A stretch of 64,000 bases of DNA from Amanita rubescens (taxonomy: Eukaryota > Basidiomycota > Agaricomycetes > Agaricales > Amanitaceae): assembly GCA_015039365.1 (NCBI GenBank), contig WION01000150.1:58700-122699 (forward strand), in the 5' to 3' direction. Positions 1 through 9,130 of this stretch are shown piece by piece. The notes beneath the pieces were generated by a model. The model had not been told where the DNA came from and made no database searches. It was given only the letters and a program-made list of their open reading frames with translations. The position numbers were made by a program, and so were the translations under genes. The first letter of the stretch is position 1. Each line of letters begins with the position of its first letter.

Positions 1-361
1 AAGGCCAATAACCACAGCAAAAGTCACTCCTTTACACATCCTATAAACCTTGGACATAGTGAAAGAACTGACGACGTACCTTTCCTAACATCGCCACCTG
101 CAGCAGAGCCCGCCCAAGCCAGGTTGACTGCAATAGTAGGGAAAATACCGGCGGCGGCGATGATGGTACCGACATAAGCTACCCCTGGCCTTTTCTCTGT
201 AATAAGGATGATGTATCCGACAATCGCAACGACACCTCCCCCGACGAGGAATGGACCACGCAAGTTGAGTTTGTCAGAGATATATCCAGCTGTTGGGTTA
301 CTGTCAAAATCTGCCTGCGTCACGGCGTGATGGACCTACTCGAGATTGTGAAAATGCATGC

Positions 362-366
362 CACAA
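362..366. repeat. Target-site duplication, left copy (CACAA)
   Basis: Five bases directly before the 5' LTR, repeated directly after the 3' LTR at 4430-4434. This length is typical for LTR-element integrases. Confidence 0.92.
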
Positions 367-591
367 TGTAACGGAGTAGCCCGCAAACACCGAAGCAGGA
401 GTCCTATCAGACTCCTTAGATACGTATATTTAGACTACCTTACTATATAAGCCACACTTGTATTCGTAACCGTAGGATTTCTCTAACCCTTTGACTACGC
501 ATATCTACGCGTGATCTCTCTCTCTCTCTGGAATCCTCCGTTGGAGACATTACCTTTCGTGCTTACAGCTTCGATAGGCTAAGTCTTCACA
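367..591 (+). repeat. 5' LTR, 225 bp
   Basis: Direct repeat of 4205-4429, starting TGTAACGGAG and ending GTCTTCACA. It contains a TATATAA box at 444-450, a short CT microsatellite near 517-529 and a small inverted repeat (AGGAGT/ACTCCT) near its left end. No difference from the 3' copy was found by eye. Confidence 0.95.
444..450 (+). promoter_or_regulatory. LTR TATA box
   Basis: TATATAA inside the 5' LTR, upstream of the presumed transcript start. The same motif recurs in the 3' LTR near 4282-4288, from where transcription could leave the element into 4430 onward, antisense to the transporter. Confidence 0.55.
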
Positions 592-717
592 TTTTTTTGC
601 GTATAAACTACTCTTAGAAACCCTACAAGGCTTTTAAAGGGCTTGATCACCCCCGACGTCGCCTCAAAACAAACCAAAACAACGTCAAAAAAAAAATTTT
701 CTCTGCGTTCACCGACA

Positions 718-3700
718 ATGACAACGAGAAGAACTACAAAACCAGTCGACAGCGACCTTCGCGCCATGCCCGGGAACCTGGCCAAGGAACTAGAGACAGC
801 ATCTAATCGCCGCAAGTCGTGCTACCAGATACACAACGTCGTGACCCAATCCGACGTAGGTTTTTCCAATGACGACCTAGGTGATAAATGGGGTCACGAC
901 GGCAACGATTCTACCAATCCGAGACAGACGACCATTGGACAGGCGCGACGGGAGCCGGTACACAACTCCGGCCCATTGAATCGACACATCGCCGACCTTT
1001 ACTGCCACGTCACACATATCGTAGAAGAACTTGACAATCCAAACAAGTCTCAACTCACTACACCAGCGCTGGAGAATCCGACACGAGAATTCTCCAAGGA
1101 CATTTCCCACTTGAGCGGTGAGCTCGTGGATGAGGAGTGGCGCTCGAGCGGCGAGCTCGCCCACAACAACTCTCGCTTGAGCGGTGAGCTCGCGACTAGG
1201 GACTCGAGCGGGGAGCTCGTCCCCGAGAAGTATCGCTTGAGCGGTGAGCTCGCAGCTAGGGACTCGAGCGGCGGGCTCGTCCCCGAGGAGTTATCAGCCC
1301 ACTTGAGTGATAATCTCGTGGCTGAATCCGGGGCCGACCTGGAGGGCGGGTCTCTCGTCCTCCACCCCGACCTAGACCGACTACAACGACATGAGTCGAG
1401 TGACGACGAGGCTCAGCTGGGGCCCCTTGATAACCAACTGAGTGAGGATGACTACGAGCTTGTATACTTTCCCACTCGGGCGAGCCTCGAGCCTCCTCGT
1501 TTACCTGAAATTGATACCAGTGATGACGAAGACCTGGTAGATGAATTATTAAGTAAACTACGAGACATATCTGATATGGAATATGAACAAATTCATGTTA
1601 TGGCTGTCATACTAGAGCTTGAAGACGAAAATACTAAAAAAGGAACTGTGTCTCCTGCTTCGAAAGCCAAAATGGAGGGCGAGACTACTTCCGAAAGTAA
1701 TAGGAAAGACATGGACCCCTTCGAGACCGGTTCGCGCAACTCAGGTCTTAAATCGAAGTCAGGCAAACATGAGAAAAAGAAAGCCTCGGAGTCTAACTCC
1801 CTGTTCCGTCAGAGGCCTGAGCACTTCAGACGTGACGACTCGGAGAAGCCTGACGGCGGTTGGTTCCGAGCGACAACTAAAAAAGCGGACCCTAGTCCAC
1901 CTCCTTCCTCGAGTGACCCGGAGTCCGACGAAGGAAATGGGCACGGACCACCAAGTCCGCTGGACCCCGACTCTGCCGAAAATGAAAGCGATGACTCTTC
2001 CGTGTCGTCCAAGGCTTCGCCGAAGGGACGTAATCATAAGAAGGCGAAGAAAACGAGTATGAAAAACATTAAGATGAAAGACCCGTTTGAGTATAACGGT
2101 ACGGCGGACTTGGACATATTCGACCAATGGACGTTCGAGGTTGACACCTACTGCAACTGGTATGAGATTGGCCCTAGGACGTCGGTCCAGTTTATGGTGA
2201 AATGGACAAGCGGAAAAGCTAGTCAATTCATGATGAAGCACGTAGTAAGGAACATAAAGAAATGGGATAGGCAGCTAGTCTATGAAGGACTCTTCGACTA
2301 CTGTTTTCCCTCCCACTTCAAACTGGAGCTGCGCGAAAGAATGATGAGCGCAGTCCAGGGTCCTATGTCCGTCCGTGACTACGCCCGCGAACTTGAAGCT
2401 ATGGCCGTCCGCTTCCCAGATGTAACCGATCGTGAAGTTACGCAGATCTTCTGGCAGGGAATGCGTCAGGATCTTCGGCTGAACCTAATCGAGAAGGGTA
2501 TGAATCCTGAACGCACCGGGTTCGAAAAACTTGTAAAATATGCTGAGCGTCGTGAAGACGCTATTGAAACTAAAAAGCGCGAAGAGCGCAAGTGGAAAGG
2601 CCAGGCTACGGGTCGCCGTTGGGGCCACTTTGTAAACCGGGTGGACGAAGCTGAACCAATTCAACTGGAGGGTACTGGCTTATATGAAGAAGAGCTTCCA
2701 GAAACTGACGAACCCGCCGAGAATATGTCAGCTCCCAACACTGGGACGGAAACCCAACACTCACAAAGACGTGACTTCCGAAAGACTGCTCGATCCCGAA
2801 TGTCTGAAGAGGAACGAGATAGGCTGCGCGCTGAACAGCGCTGCTTCTCGTGCAAGGATGTGGGCCACGAGAGTCGAAATTGCCCGAAACGTCGCCAGGC
2901 CAAAGCCCCTACTATCAATGCGGGTGCAGTTAACTTTAGTTCAGTCCAAGTAAACGACGACTATGCTCGGGAAGTGGACTTACAAATCAATATGGTTCAT
3001 TTCCCTACCGCTGAAATGGAGGGCGGGTCTGGAATGCCCGAGAACGGCGACGGACCGGATAAAAATGAGGAGCGGTTGCGACTCACATCCTGCGAGTACG
3101 ATGAGAAAGCAGCTGAAGAAACGCCAGAGGCTGTCGGACGTACCGCAATGCGCCCGAAAGATTTTAGACGGGTCATTCCAAAACCGATCATTCTGACCGT
3201 CGATGTGAATGGCCAGCCCATACATGCCTTGCTCGACACAGGCTCGATGGCTGATTTTGTGTCTACCACAATTGTAGACCAGCTGAAACTTCCTCTCGAG
3301 GTTTTGGCTGGGCGGACCAATGTTCAGCTGGCCGTACACAGTTCACATTCGAAAATTAACTGTTCCGTAACTGTGAACTTTAAGTATCAGGGGATAAACG
3401 AGAAACGACGGTTCGACGTCGTAAACCTGCACAGTTACGACATGATCTTGGGAACACCCTTTTTGTACCAACACCAAGTTCTCCTGGGCCTAAACCCCAC
3501 GCGTGTGGTAGTAGGTTCTACGGAAGCCTTGGGAATGTGCGGCGAGGAGCTTGATTCTATTAGCTCAGCTGCAACCGAAAGTGTCGAGAATGACTTACAG
3601 AGTTTGCCCGATAAGCTCGTGGCCGAGGCTCGTTTTGACAAGGAAAACATGGGCCTCTCCAGGTTAGAGCTCGTTATGGAGGGCGTAAGAGAGATGGGAA

Positions 3701-4143
3701 GACGCACCGAGATTGGTGACTCGGGCACATCCGGATTTTGCAAACCCATAGACCGGCCCGACATTGGTTGCTCCCACGGCTGCCTAGCTACATCCACCGC
3801 CACTGGACGCACGCGCGTTGAACTTGCCAAACAACTACACGGTGGTGACGGGACAACAAGACTTACCAAAAGGCTCGTTCGAAAAGGCTCTCGAAAGCCA
3901 TCAGATGGCACCCAGCCTACCGAGGCTCAAAAGCCGCACGCAAGCGGCACACAGGATGACTCGCCGAAGGGCGCCGCCCGTGGATGCGGATGCTTCACAA
4001 GACGAGACCATGCTCGTAGCGGCGCAGAGACGCTGATCGAAGATGTGGACAGTGACACGTGCATGGACGTCGACGAACCACTTGCGCCTGGATGGGGTGA
4101 CACCCGCGATGTAGACGATGGGATGGCTGCCGCCAAACCGTGA
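718..4143 (+). CDS. Gag-protease polyprotein of the LTR element
   Basis: The frame is open from 643, but its first codon there is TTG; the first ATG is at 718, giving 1141 residues. The N-terminal third is acidic and Ser-rich, with SGEL repeats. A retrotransposon gag domain follows (about 2070-2560; DPFEYNGTADLDIFDQWTFE and DYARELEAMAVRFPDV). Then a CCHC knuckle at 2842-2883 (C-x2-C-x4-H-x4-C) and a retropepsin-like protease with DTGS at 3235-3246 and ILGTPF near 3447-3464, the two landmarks of the active-site fold. About 200 residues of unrecognised, Arg/Lys- and Gly-rich C-terminal sequence end at TGA 4141-4143. No YxDD, RNase H or DDE motif is present in any frame. The frame is intact, so the protein could be made and could supply capsids. 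Confidence 0.9.
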   Translation: MTTRRTTKPVDSDLRAMPGNLAKELETASNRRKSCYQIHNVVTQSDVGFSNDDLGDKWGHDGNDSTNPRQTTIGQARREPVHNSGPLNRHIADLYCHVTHIVEELDNPNKSQLTTPALENPTREFSKDISHLSGELVDEEWRSSGELAHNNSRLSGELATRDSSGELVPEKYRLSGELAARDSSGGLVPEELSAHLSDNLVAESGADLEGGSLVLHPDLDRLQRHESSDDEAQLGPLDNQLSEDDYELVYFPTRASLEPPRLPEIDTSDDEDLVDELLSKLRDISDMEYEQIHVMAVILELEDENTKKGTVSPASKAKMEGETTSESNRKDMDPFETGSRNSGLKSKSGKHEKKKASESNSLFRQRPEHFRRDDSEKPDGGWFRATTKKADPSPPPSSSDPESDEGNGHGPPSPLDPDSAENESDDSSVSSKASPKGRNHKKAKKTSMKNIKMKDPFEYNGTADLDIFDQWTFEVDTYCNWYEIGPRTSVQFMVKWTSGKASQFMMKHVVRNIKKWDRQLVYEGLFDYCFPSHFKLELRERMMSAVQGPMSVRDYARELEAMAVRFPDVTDREVTQIFWQGMRQDLRLNLIEKGMNPERTGFEKLVKYAERREDAIETKKREERKWKGQATGRRWGHFVNRVDEAEPIQLEGTGLYEEELPETDEPAENMSAPNTGTETQHSQRRDFRKTARSRMSEEERDRLRAEQRCFSCKDVGHESRNCPKRRQAKAPTINAGAVNFSSVQVNDDYAREVDLQINMVHFPTAEMEGGSGMPENGDGPDKNEERLRLTSCEYDEKAAEETPEAVGRTAMRPKDFRRVIPKPIILTVDVNGQPIHALLDTGSMADFVSTTIVDQLKLPLEVLAGRTNVQLAVHSSHSKINCSVTVNFKYQGINEKRRFDVVNLHSYDMILGTPFLYQHQVLLGLNPTRVVVGSTEALGMCGEELDSISSAATESVENDLQSLPDKLVAEARFDKENMGLSRLELVMEGVREMGRRTEIGDSGTSGFCKPIDRPDIGCSHGCLATSTATGRTRVELAKQLHGGDGTTRLTKRLVRKGSRKPSDGTQPTEAQKPHASGTQDDSPKGAARGCGCFTRRDHARSGAETLIEDVDSDTCMDVDEPLAPGWGDTRDVDDGMAAAKP
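1174..1293 (+). repeat. 60-bp tandem repeat coding SGEL motifs
   Basis: Two 60-nt units (1174-1233 and 1234-1293) differ at a few bases and code for RLSGELA-x-RDSSG-x-LVPE. Shorter SGEL copies precede them from 1111. The repeat lies in the variable N-terminal part of gag; function unknown. Confidence 0.8.
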
Positions 4144-4172
4144 TGAAGAAACCGTGTTTGCTCATTAAATTA

Positions 4173-4204
4173 AAGGTTTGCTGGTTCAAACCTTGGAGGG
4201 CGAA
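4173..4204 (+). other. Perfect hairpin followed by polypurine tract
   Basis: AAGGTTTG (4173-4180), a 6-nt loop CTGGTT, and CAAACCTT (4187-4194) form an 8-bp perfect stem. It abuts the purine-rich GGAGGGCGAA that touches the 3' LTR. Its position suggests a role in plus-strand priming or 3' end formation, which is inference. Confidence 0.6.
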
Positions 4205-4429
4205 TGTAACGGAGTAGCCCGCAAACACCGAAGCAGGAGTCCTATCAGACTCCTTAGATACGTATATTTAGACTACCTTACTATATAAGCCACACTTGTA
4301 TTCGTAACCGTAGGATTTCTCTAACCCTTTGACTACGCATATCTACGCGTGATCTCTCTCTCTCTCTGGAATCCTCCGTTGGAGACATTACCTTTCGTGC
4401 TTACAGCTTCGATAGGCTAAGTCTTCACA
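4205..4429 (+). repeat. 3' LTR, 225 bp
   Basis: Second copy of the LTR at 367-591, same length and same TG...CA ends. It is preceded by a purine-rich tract (GGAGGGCGAA, 4195-4204) that is a good candidate for the plus-strand primer. Confidence 0.95.
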
Positions 4430-4434
4430 CACAA
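4430..4434. repeat. Target-site duplication, right copy (CACAA)
   Basis: Matches 362-366 exactly. The host transporter reading frame continues beyond it. Confidence 0.92.
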
Positions 4435-6138
4435 CATACGGGGGAATTGATAAAAGTTGAGCATTGGCCGCAGAATAACCTGCACAAAACATGTGAGATC
4501 TATGATGGACCAGGTATTACCTTCACTTGCCCAACGAATTGATGATGGTGGGGAGAAATAACACAATGGAATAGCCGGCAATAAGGAAGCACATATAAAT
4601 CAAAGCCTGGATATAGGATTTGTAGTCCAGCAAAGCTTGCCAGACAAATTTTGTATCGTAATGAGTTGCAAGACCCAGTCTGTCCTCTTTGACCATTTGG
4701 ATGACAACCTGTCTCTCATGTTCCGTAAGGAAGGTTGCTGTTTCTGGGTACTATGAATGGCCGTTAGGGTGCTGATTTAATAGGTGGATATAATCAAACT
4801 AACGTCATATATAAAGAAGTAGGAAAGAATGCCTACAACAATCGTCGCTGATGCTGAAGTTAGGAGAGAGATTGGGTGATGTCTAGTCAAAAACATACCT
4901 AAGCCCTCGAGACAGAACTGGATGGGGAATTAATGAAATATAGCACATTGGTACGAAACAAACATACTATCCACTGCCATCCGTGAAGACCGCCAATACC
5001 TTCCATACGTTCAATTCCATAACTACGACGAGTTAATGAACCCGATTAAAATACAGGACAATTCCACTCACGCTAGAATACCACCGAAAGCACCTCGGGA
5101 GAATATCAAATTTATCATGCACCATACGAAACATATTTACCTGCGACTGTGACTGATGAGAAAAATAACGCAATCCTTAATGCTATATCTCGTCTTCTGA
5201 ACCATAAAGACAAGTAGTATGTAACCTGCACATGTCAATTATAGACAAAAAATATCGCCAGTGAAGCCTTACACCAGGGAAAACGCCAGCTTCAACAAGG
5301 CCAAGAAATATGCGAGCACTGAGTAGATTTATTCAAGTTACAATCCACGTGTAAAAATTGATTACATACATTAGAAGACCTTGAAATGTTTTACATAGGC
5401 ACATCAGGGTCATGATAATGCCTGAGCGAATTCTTAATCATTCGTATAGACCGTTTTCAGATTAGCCATACCCCAAGTAACCATGAGGGATGGTACTAGA
5501 AATAAACATATGAGTTAGCGGTTAATGACGCCATAACGGACCTACGCCATCGTGAGGGCCTAACAAGCTTCAAGATGATGTTCCTAGAAAGTGTCAGCTT
5601 AATGAACACTGCAAGGATGTTGTCGCCGTGCTCTTACGAAGGCACATCCCCTAGAGCGTATGTTACCTGGGAGACAATGGTGAGCGTGTTAAAGCCGAAA
5701 AAGGCACAAGCTAATCTTACAAAGAAGCCAGCTGCGACCTTTGAAAATCAGAACCAGTATCTAGCGAATAAACCACAGGCATACAATGTTAAATTTAAGT
5801 CCTGTGAGATGAGCATCCCGAACCATTCCGGCTATTCTTGCGTTTCCTGGAATAAACTGATTAGATATTTTCTATGTCCTAGAATTGGCGTGCACACCAA
5901 TACTACTGCGGTCGCTTTCAATTCGGGAAAGTGTCAGAGAATTTCAAATCCATCCTGTGAGCGCTCACAGGAAGGACAGCAGATCCAACACTGAGATTAA
6001 AGGTAAAAGATGGATATCGATTTTACGCAGCAAACGCCGGCGCTCCGTTTCAGATATCGTGATAGTTAGGTCTTTGTCATGGTCTCCAGTATCGTGTTCA
6101 AAGGAGTTTTTCGTTTTCAGAGGCTCGTTGGAAATCAT

Positions 6139-6793
6139 GCTGTAGAGGTCGACAGAAGTCTACCAGTGCCAGTGGCGTCCATATATAAATGTTCCATTGC
6201 TTCCCGTAATCTATCCTTTGACAGACCTATCAAACAGGAGCTCCGTGACGGTTATAGAGCGAGGTCAAATTAGCCATTGTATCGTATGGATGTCGTGAGT
6301 GGACGTTAAACGTTAAACGTTAGGCTAGTCAGTTTAAAACTCCGGTGAGCGTTGGCTGGACCTGATGTTCGTAAGTAACGAACATGCGGCGCGCAGGCTT
6401 TGCCTCTAAGCCGTAAAACTTATTCAACCTTCCTGTGTCAAAGAGCGGACTTGAGGGATATGACCTGCGCTTTGAACACAAGTTGGTGCCTTATGAATTT
6501 TGCTAGTTACTACGACAACACTTTTTATGACTACGACTCACTTGACCAATTCCTCCGCCGCCTAAAGCCCAATTCCCTCGACCCCCGGATCTAGCACCAA
6601 TATAGCCATCGATGTTGATCACCATATCAGCGCCCAGCATATGTCCCTGGAACCATTTCTGTGCAAGACACCATCGATTGCATAGATGAATGCATGGGCG
6701 TCACTTCTATGCTAGTACTGAAAGTGATCTGTCCTCGCGCTGTAAATATGAGTGAGTGACGTCATAGGCAGTCGCAGTCTCTCCAACGCAGCC
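6139..6793. promoter_or_regulatory. Divergent intergenic region between transporter remnant and six-hairpin gene
   Basis: About 650 bp without a supported gene. It must hold the promoters of two divergently read genes. A short tandem run of ACGTTAA units is seen near 6303-6322. Small ORFs here start at non-ATG codons or have no recognisable content. Confidence 0.4.
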
Positions 6794-8084
6794 ATGGCCA
6801 GCGCGGCAGCACGCCTCAATCGCTTTCAGCAAGCAATGGAGTCCCTCTACGGGAACCTCTCTACCATTGCCAATCCGAGCACTTGGATCCCTCCCCCTCG
6901 ATCCGGCGGCCATCATGGTCGATATCTTTGGACTGATGCTTTCGGCGTCATTAACTTTATCACATTGCATCAGGAGTATCAGGAATACGCAAGGATAACA
7001 GGCGACAATCCCAGAGATGGAAAATATTTGACATTGGCTGGGCGCCTTATCGAGACCGTGCATAACATCCTCGGTCGCACTCGCGATGGTATGTCGCGTC
7101 TCCCGAGAGCGACAGACGAGAATCCGCTTGGCGGCGGCCTCCGTATCGGCAAGGTAGATGAATGTGGTCCAGACGGCGACGGTCAGTACCATCACTACCT
7201 CACCCTATGGATGTTCGCTTTGAATCGCATGTCGATGGCGACGGGCGACCCGACATACAATTCGCAAGCCGTTGCCCTAGCGAAGGCTATTCATCCCCAT
7301 TTCTTTGTTCATCGGACATCCTCACGTCCAAGGATGGTATGGAAGATGTCTGTAGATCTTTCCGAGCAACTTGTGTCCTCGGAGGGTAACCTCGATCCTA
7401 TCGATGGTTTCGTCATCTTCCGTCTCCTACAGGCATTCTCAATGCGGCATAATGAAGAAAAAGTCCTGGAAGAAGAAATAAAGGATTATAAGCGCGTGAT
7501 CAAACGGAAGGGAGAACATTTTGTCTCCAGTGATCCCCTTGACCTGGGAATGACTCTCTGGACTGCTCACTGGTTCTATGACAAGGAGAGTTGGGCCTTG
7601 GACTTGGCGGAGAAATGCTTTGAGCAAACCTGTATGTGTTCTACCTTGCACCATATGTAATGCTGTAAACCTGGCACGCTGCATAGATTATCTCTTCGCG
7701 ATAAACCGTTACATGGAACATAATATTAAATACCGCCTCGCATTCCGTGAATTCGGAACTTGTCTTGGAATCCATTGCTATACCGAGGAAGTTCAGGTCA
7801 AAGGGCGTACCATCAATCTGGGGAAATTCGCGGACGCTGTTATCAATCAATGGGTTCCTCACATGGAGGTCACCACGTGCATGGGAGTCGTGTTAGATGA
7901 CGACCTCCGACCCATTAACAAGGCGATGTATGCCGCAGCTTTGATTCCGGGAGGTGAATTTCTTCCTGTTCGTCTCATTCTGCCCATTTCCGTGCTTTTG
8001 TCGGCAACATGAATGCTAATAATCGCTTTTGGCTTAGCTTTCTACGCAGGCTATCTCGGACCAGAACCAAAATCCGTTGTTTAA
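6794..8084 (+). CDS. Predicted six-hairpin (alpha/alpha-toroid) glycosidase-like protein
   Basis: Three exons (6794-7631, 7687-7953, 8038-8084) join in phase to 383 residues. The upstream GTG at 6752 was not used because ATG 6794 fits better. The last intron has a TGCTAAT branch sequence before CTTAG. Recognisable stretches: GGHHGRYLWTDAFGVINF near the N-terminus, DGDGQYHHYLTLWMFALNRM, EGNLDPIDGFVIFRLLQAF and, in exon 2, RLAFREFGTCLGIHC. Alternating aromatic-rich helices fit the six-hairpin glycosidase superfamily, but the family call is from general appearance, and catalytic residues cannot be assigned. No signal peptide is seen, so it is probably cytosolic. It lies between two related transporters and next to a peroxide reductase. 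Confidence 0.6.
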
Positions 8085-8296
8085 GCGAATGCAAATTGGG
8101 GGACTAGCTTCAATGAATCATCTGCAGCAAGAGCGAAGGAGATCTATCTTTGACTGTATAGTTAGCATATCAGTTATTCGCACTGCCAGGTTGGGCAAGG
8201 ATTAATAAACCCGGTTGGATAACTGTGAATGACAGTTTCTCAGCCTTGATGGATTCAAATATAATGTTGTAAACATTAAGCTTTTCTGTACATATT

Positions 8297-8971
8297 TCAT
8301 GCTTTGGAGACGTTGACAACTACTCCACGAGTCAAGGCACGGCTGTATGGGCAGAACTGGGTCGTTCAGTGAGCCGGACATTATTGATTTATGTAGGGAT
8401 ACACACCTCATGTCCCGCTTTCAACACTTCGTCGTCGACACCCTCGACTTTAATGTCCACGGCCAGGCCAAATCCGGGAAGTTCGTTAGGTGTACCAAGA
8501 GAGACGTTAGTATGGACTACAGCCCTATCTGCCATTTCTTTCTTTCCTTGCTGTCTTGCTACGAGCTGAATAGCGCCAAGGAGACAACCTTATGATAATG
8601 GACGGAGCATATATGAGCATTGCGAGCTGAAAGTTTGAATCTTACCCGCATAGCCCATAGCGAATAATTGTTCAGGATTTTCTCCATTTCCTGGTCCTCC
8701 CATTTCCTTGGGAGTCGCAAGGTTCAACTTGAGCCCATTGGATTCGACTTGACCACTTCGACCTTGTCCAGATGCAGTAGCGGTGGCCGTGTACTGGTAC
8801 AAAATAGAGAGCGCATTTATTCCTCGAAACCCAGTTGGACATGAGTAGATGCCGTACCTTGACTTCCTTGAGGGTGACGACTGACCGAGATACGTAGTTC
8901 AAAGAACTGCGACTTGCAGCGACAGCGGAGCGAGTTGAACTGAAAAGAGTGCGCGTGGCGACGTTCAACAT
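8297..8971 (-). CDS. OsmC/Ohr-family organic hydroperoxide reductase
   Basis: Four exons (8858-8971, 8646-8793, 8407-8588, 8297-8356) give 167 residues in perfect phase. The first exon looks like a mitochondrial presequence (MLNVATRTLFSSTRSAV, rich in Arg/Ser, no acids). Family motifs are clear: YTATATASGQGRSGQVES, PKEMGGPGNGENPEQLFAMG, then GCLLGA with the first catalytic cysteine and HEFCPYSRALTRG with the second. Ohr enzymes reduce organic hydroperoxides with these two cysteines, usually recycled by lipoylated proteins. Both cysteines are split from each other by an intron at 8357-8406. Fungal members are often mitochondrial, which agrees with the leader. Convergent with the upstream six-hairpin gene. 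Confidence 0.88.
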
Positions 8972-9130
8972 AATGATGGGAGTTCCCGATTCGGCGCAGA
9001 TGATCGGTAGTTTCGGAAAACCTGCAACGTCCACTGTTCGCAGTCTCTTATATTCAATAAAGTATTCGTTACAAGGCATGATGTAGTAAAATACGGTGGC
9101 TAATATCATCCTGAGTCATAGTGCACTCCC

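Larger units (their letters stand above)
367..4429 (+). mobile_element. Non-autonomous LTR retrotransposon (gag-protease only)
   Basis: A complete element of 4063 bp: two 225-bp direct LTRs that begin TG and end CA, a single long ORF between them, and a 5-bp target duplication CACAA on both sides. The ORF has gag, a CCHC knuckle and an aspartic protease, but there is no room for and no trace of reverse transcriptase, RNase H or integrase. It is Ty3/gypsy-like by its gag and protease, and must borrow the remaining enzymes from an autonomous relative. The LTRs look identical base for base by eye, so the insertion is recent. No classic TGG tRNA primer site follows the 5' LTR (the next bases are a T run), so the priming mode is unclear. 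Confidence 0.93.
1..6138 (-). pseudogene. MFS transporter (ACS/allantoate-permease type) disrupted by LTR retrotransposon; 3' end outside window
   Basis: A 12-TM major facilitator of the anion:cation symporter group (DAL5/TNA1-like), read on the minus strand. The start ATG is at 6138; the N-terminus runs into KIDIHLLPL and, after splicing, SFLDRSSIGNARIAGM, a typical motif of this family. A 17-nt exon at 5898-5914 supplies DRSSI. The 3' part (about 1-366) contains helices such as GPFLVGGGVVAIVGYIILI and AWAGSAAGGDVRKG. An LTR element (367-4429) sits inside a coding exon: joining the flanks after removing one CACAA copy restores a sequence collinear with the paralogue at 9131-11658. The gene is therefore a direct insertional knockout, with the element antisense to the gene. 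The C-terminus lies left of the window. Substrate is unknown; the family moves carboxylates, ureides, vitamins or peptides across the plasma membrane. Apart from the insertion no clear lesion was seen. Confidence 0.85.

Noticed and set aside
643..717. Upstream start of the gag frame
   Set aside because: The open frame begins with TTG at 643; the first ATG is at 718 and there is no evidence for a non-ATG start.
1759..2241. Long minus-strand frame inside the retroelement
   Set aside because: Antisense shadow of gag with no domain signal.
4181..4194. tRNA-like T-arm word GGTTCAAACC inside the LTR element
   Set aside because: No acceptor, D or anticodon stem can be built around it; the perfect hairpin explains it.
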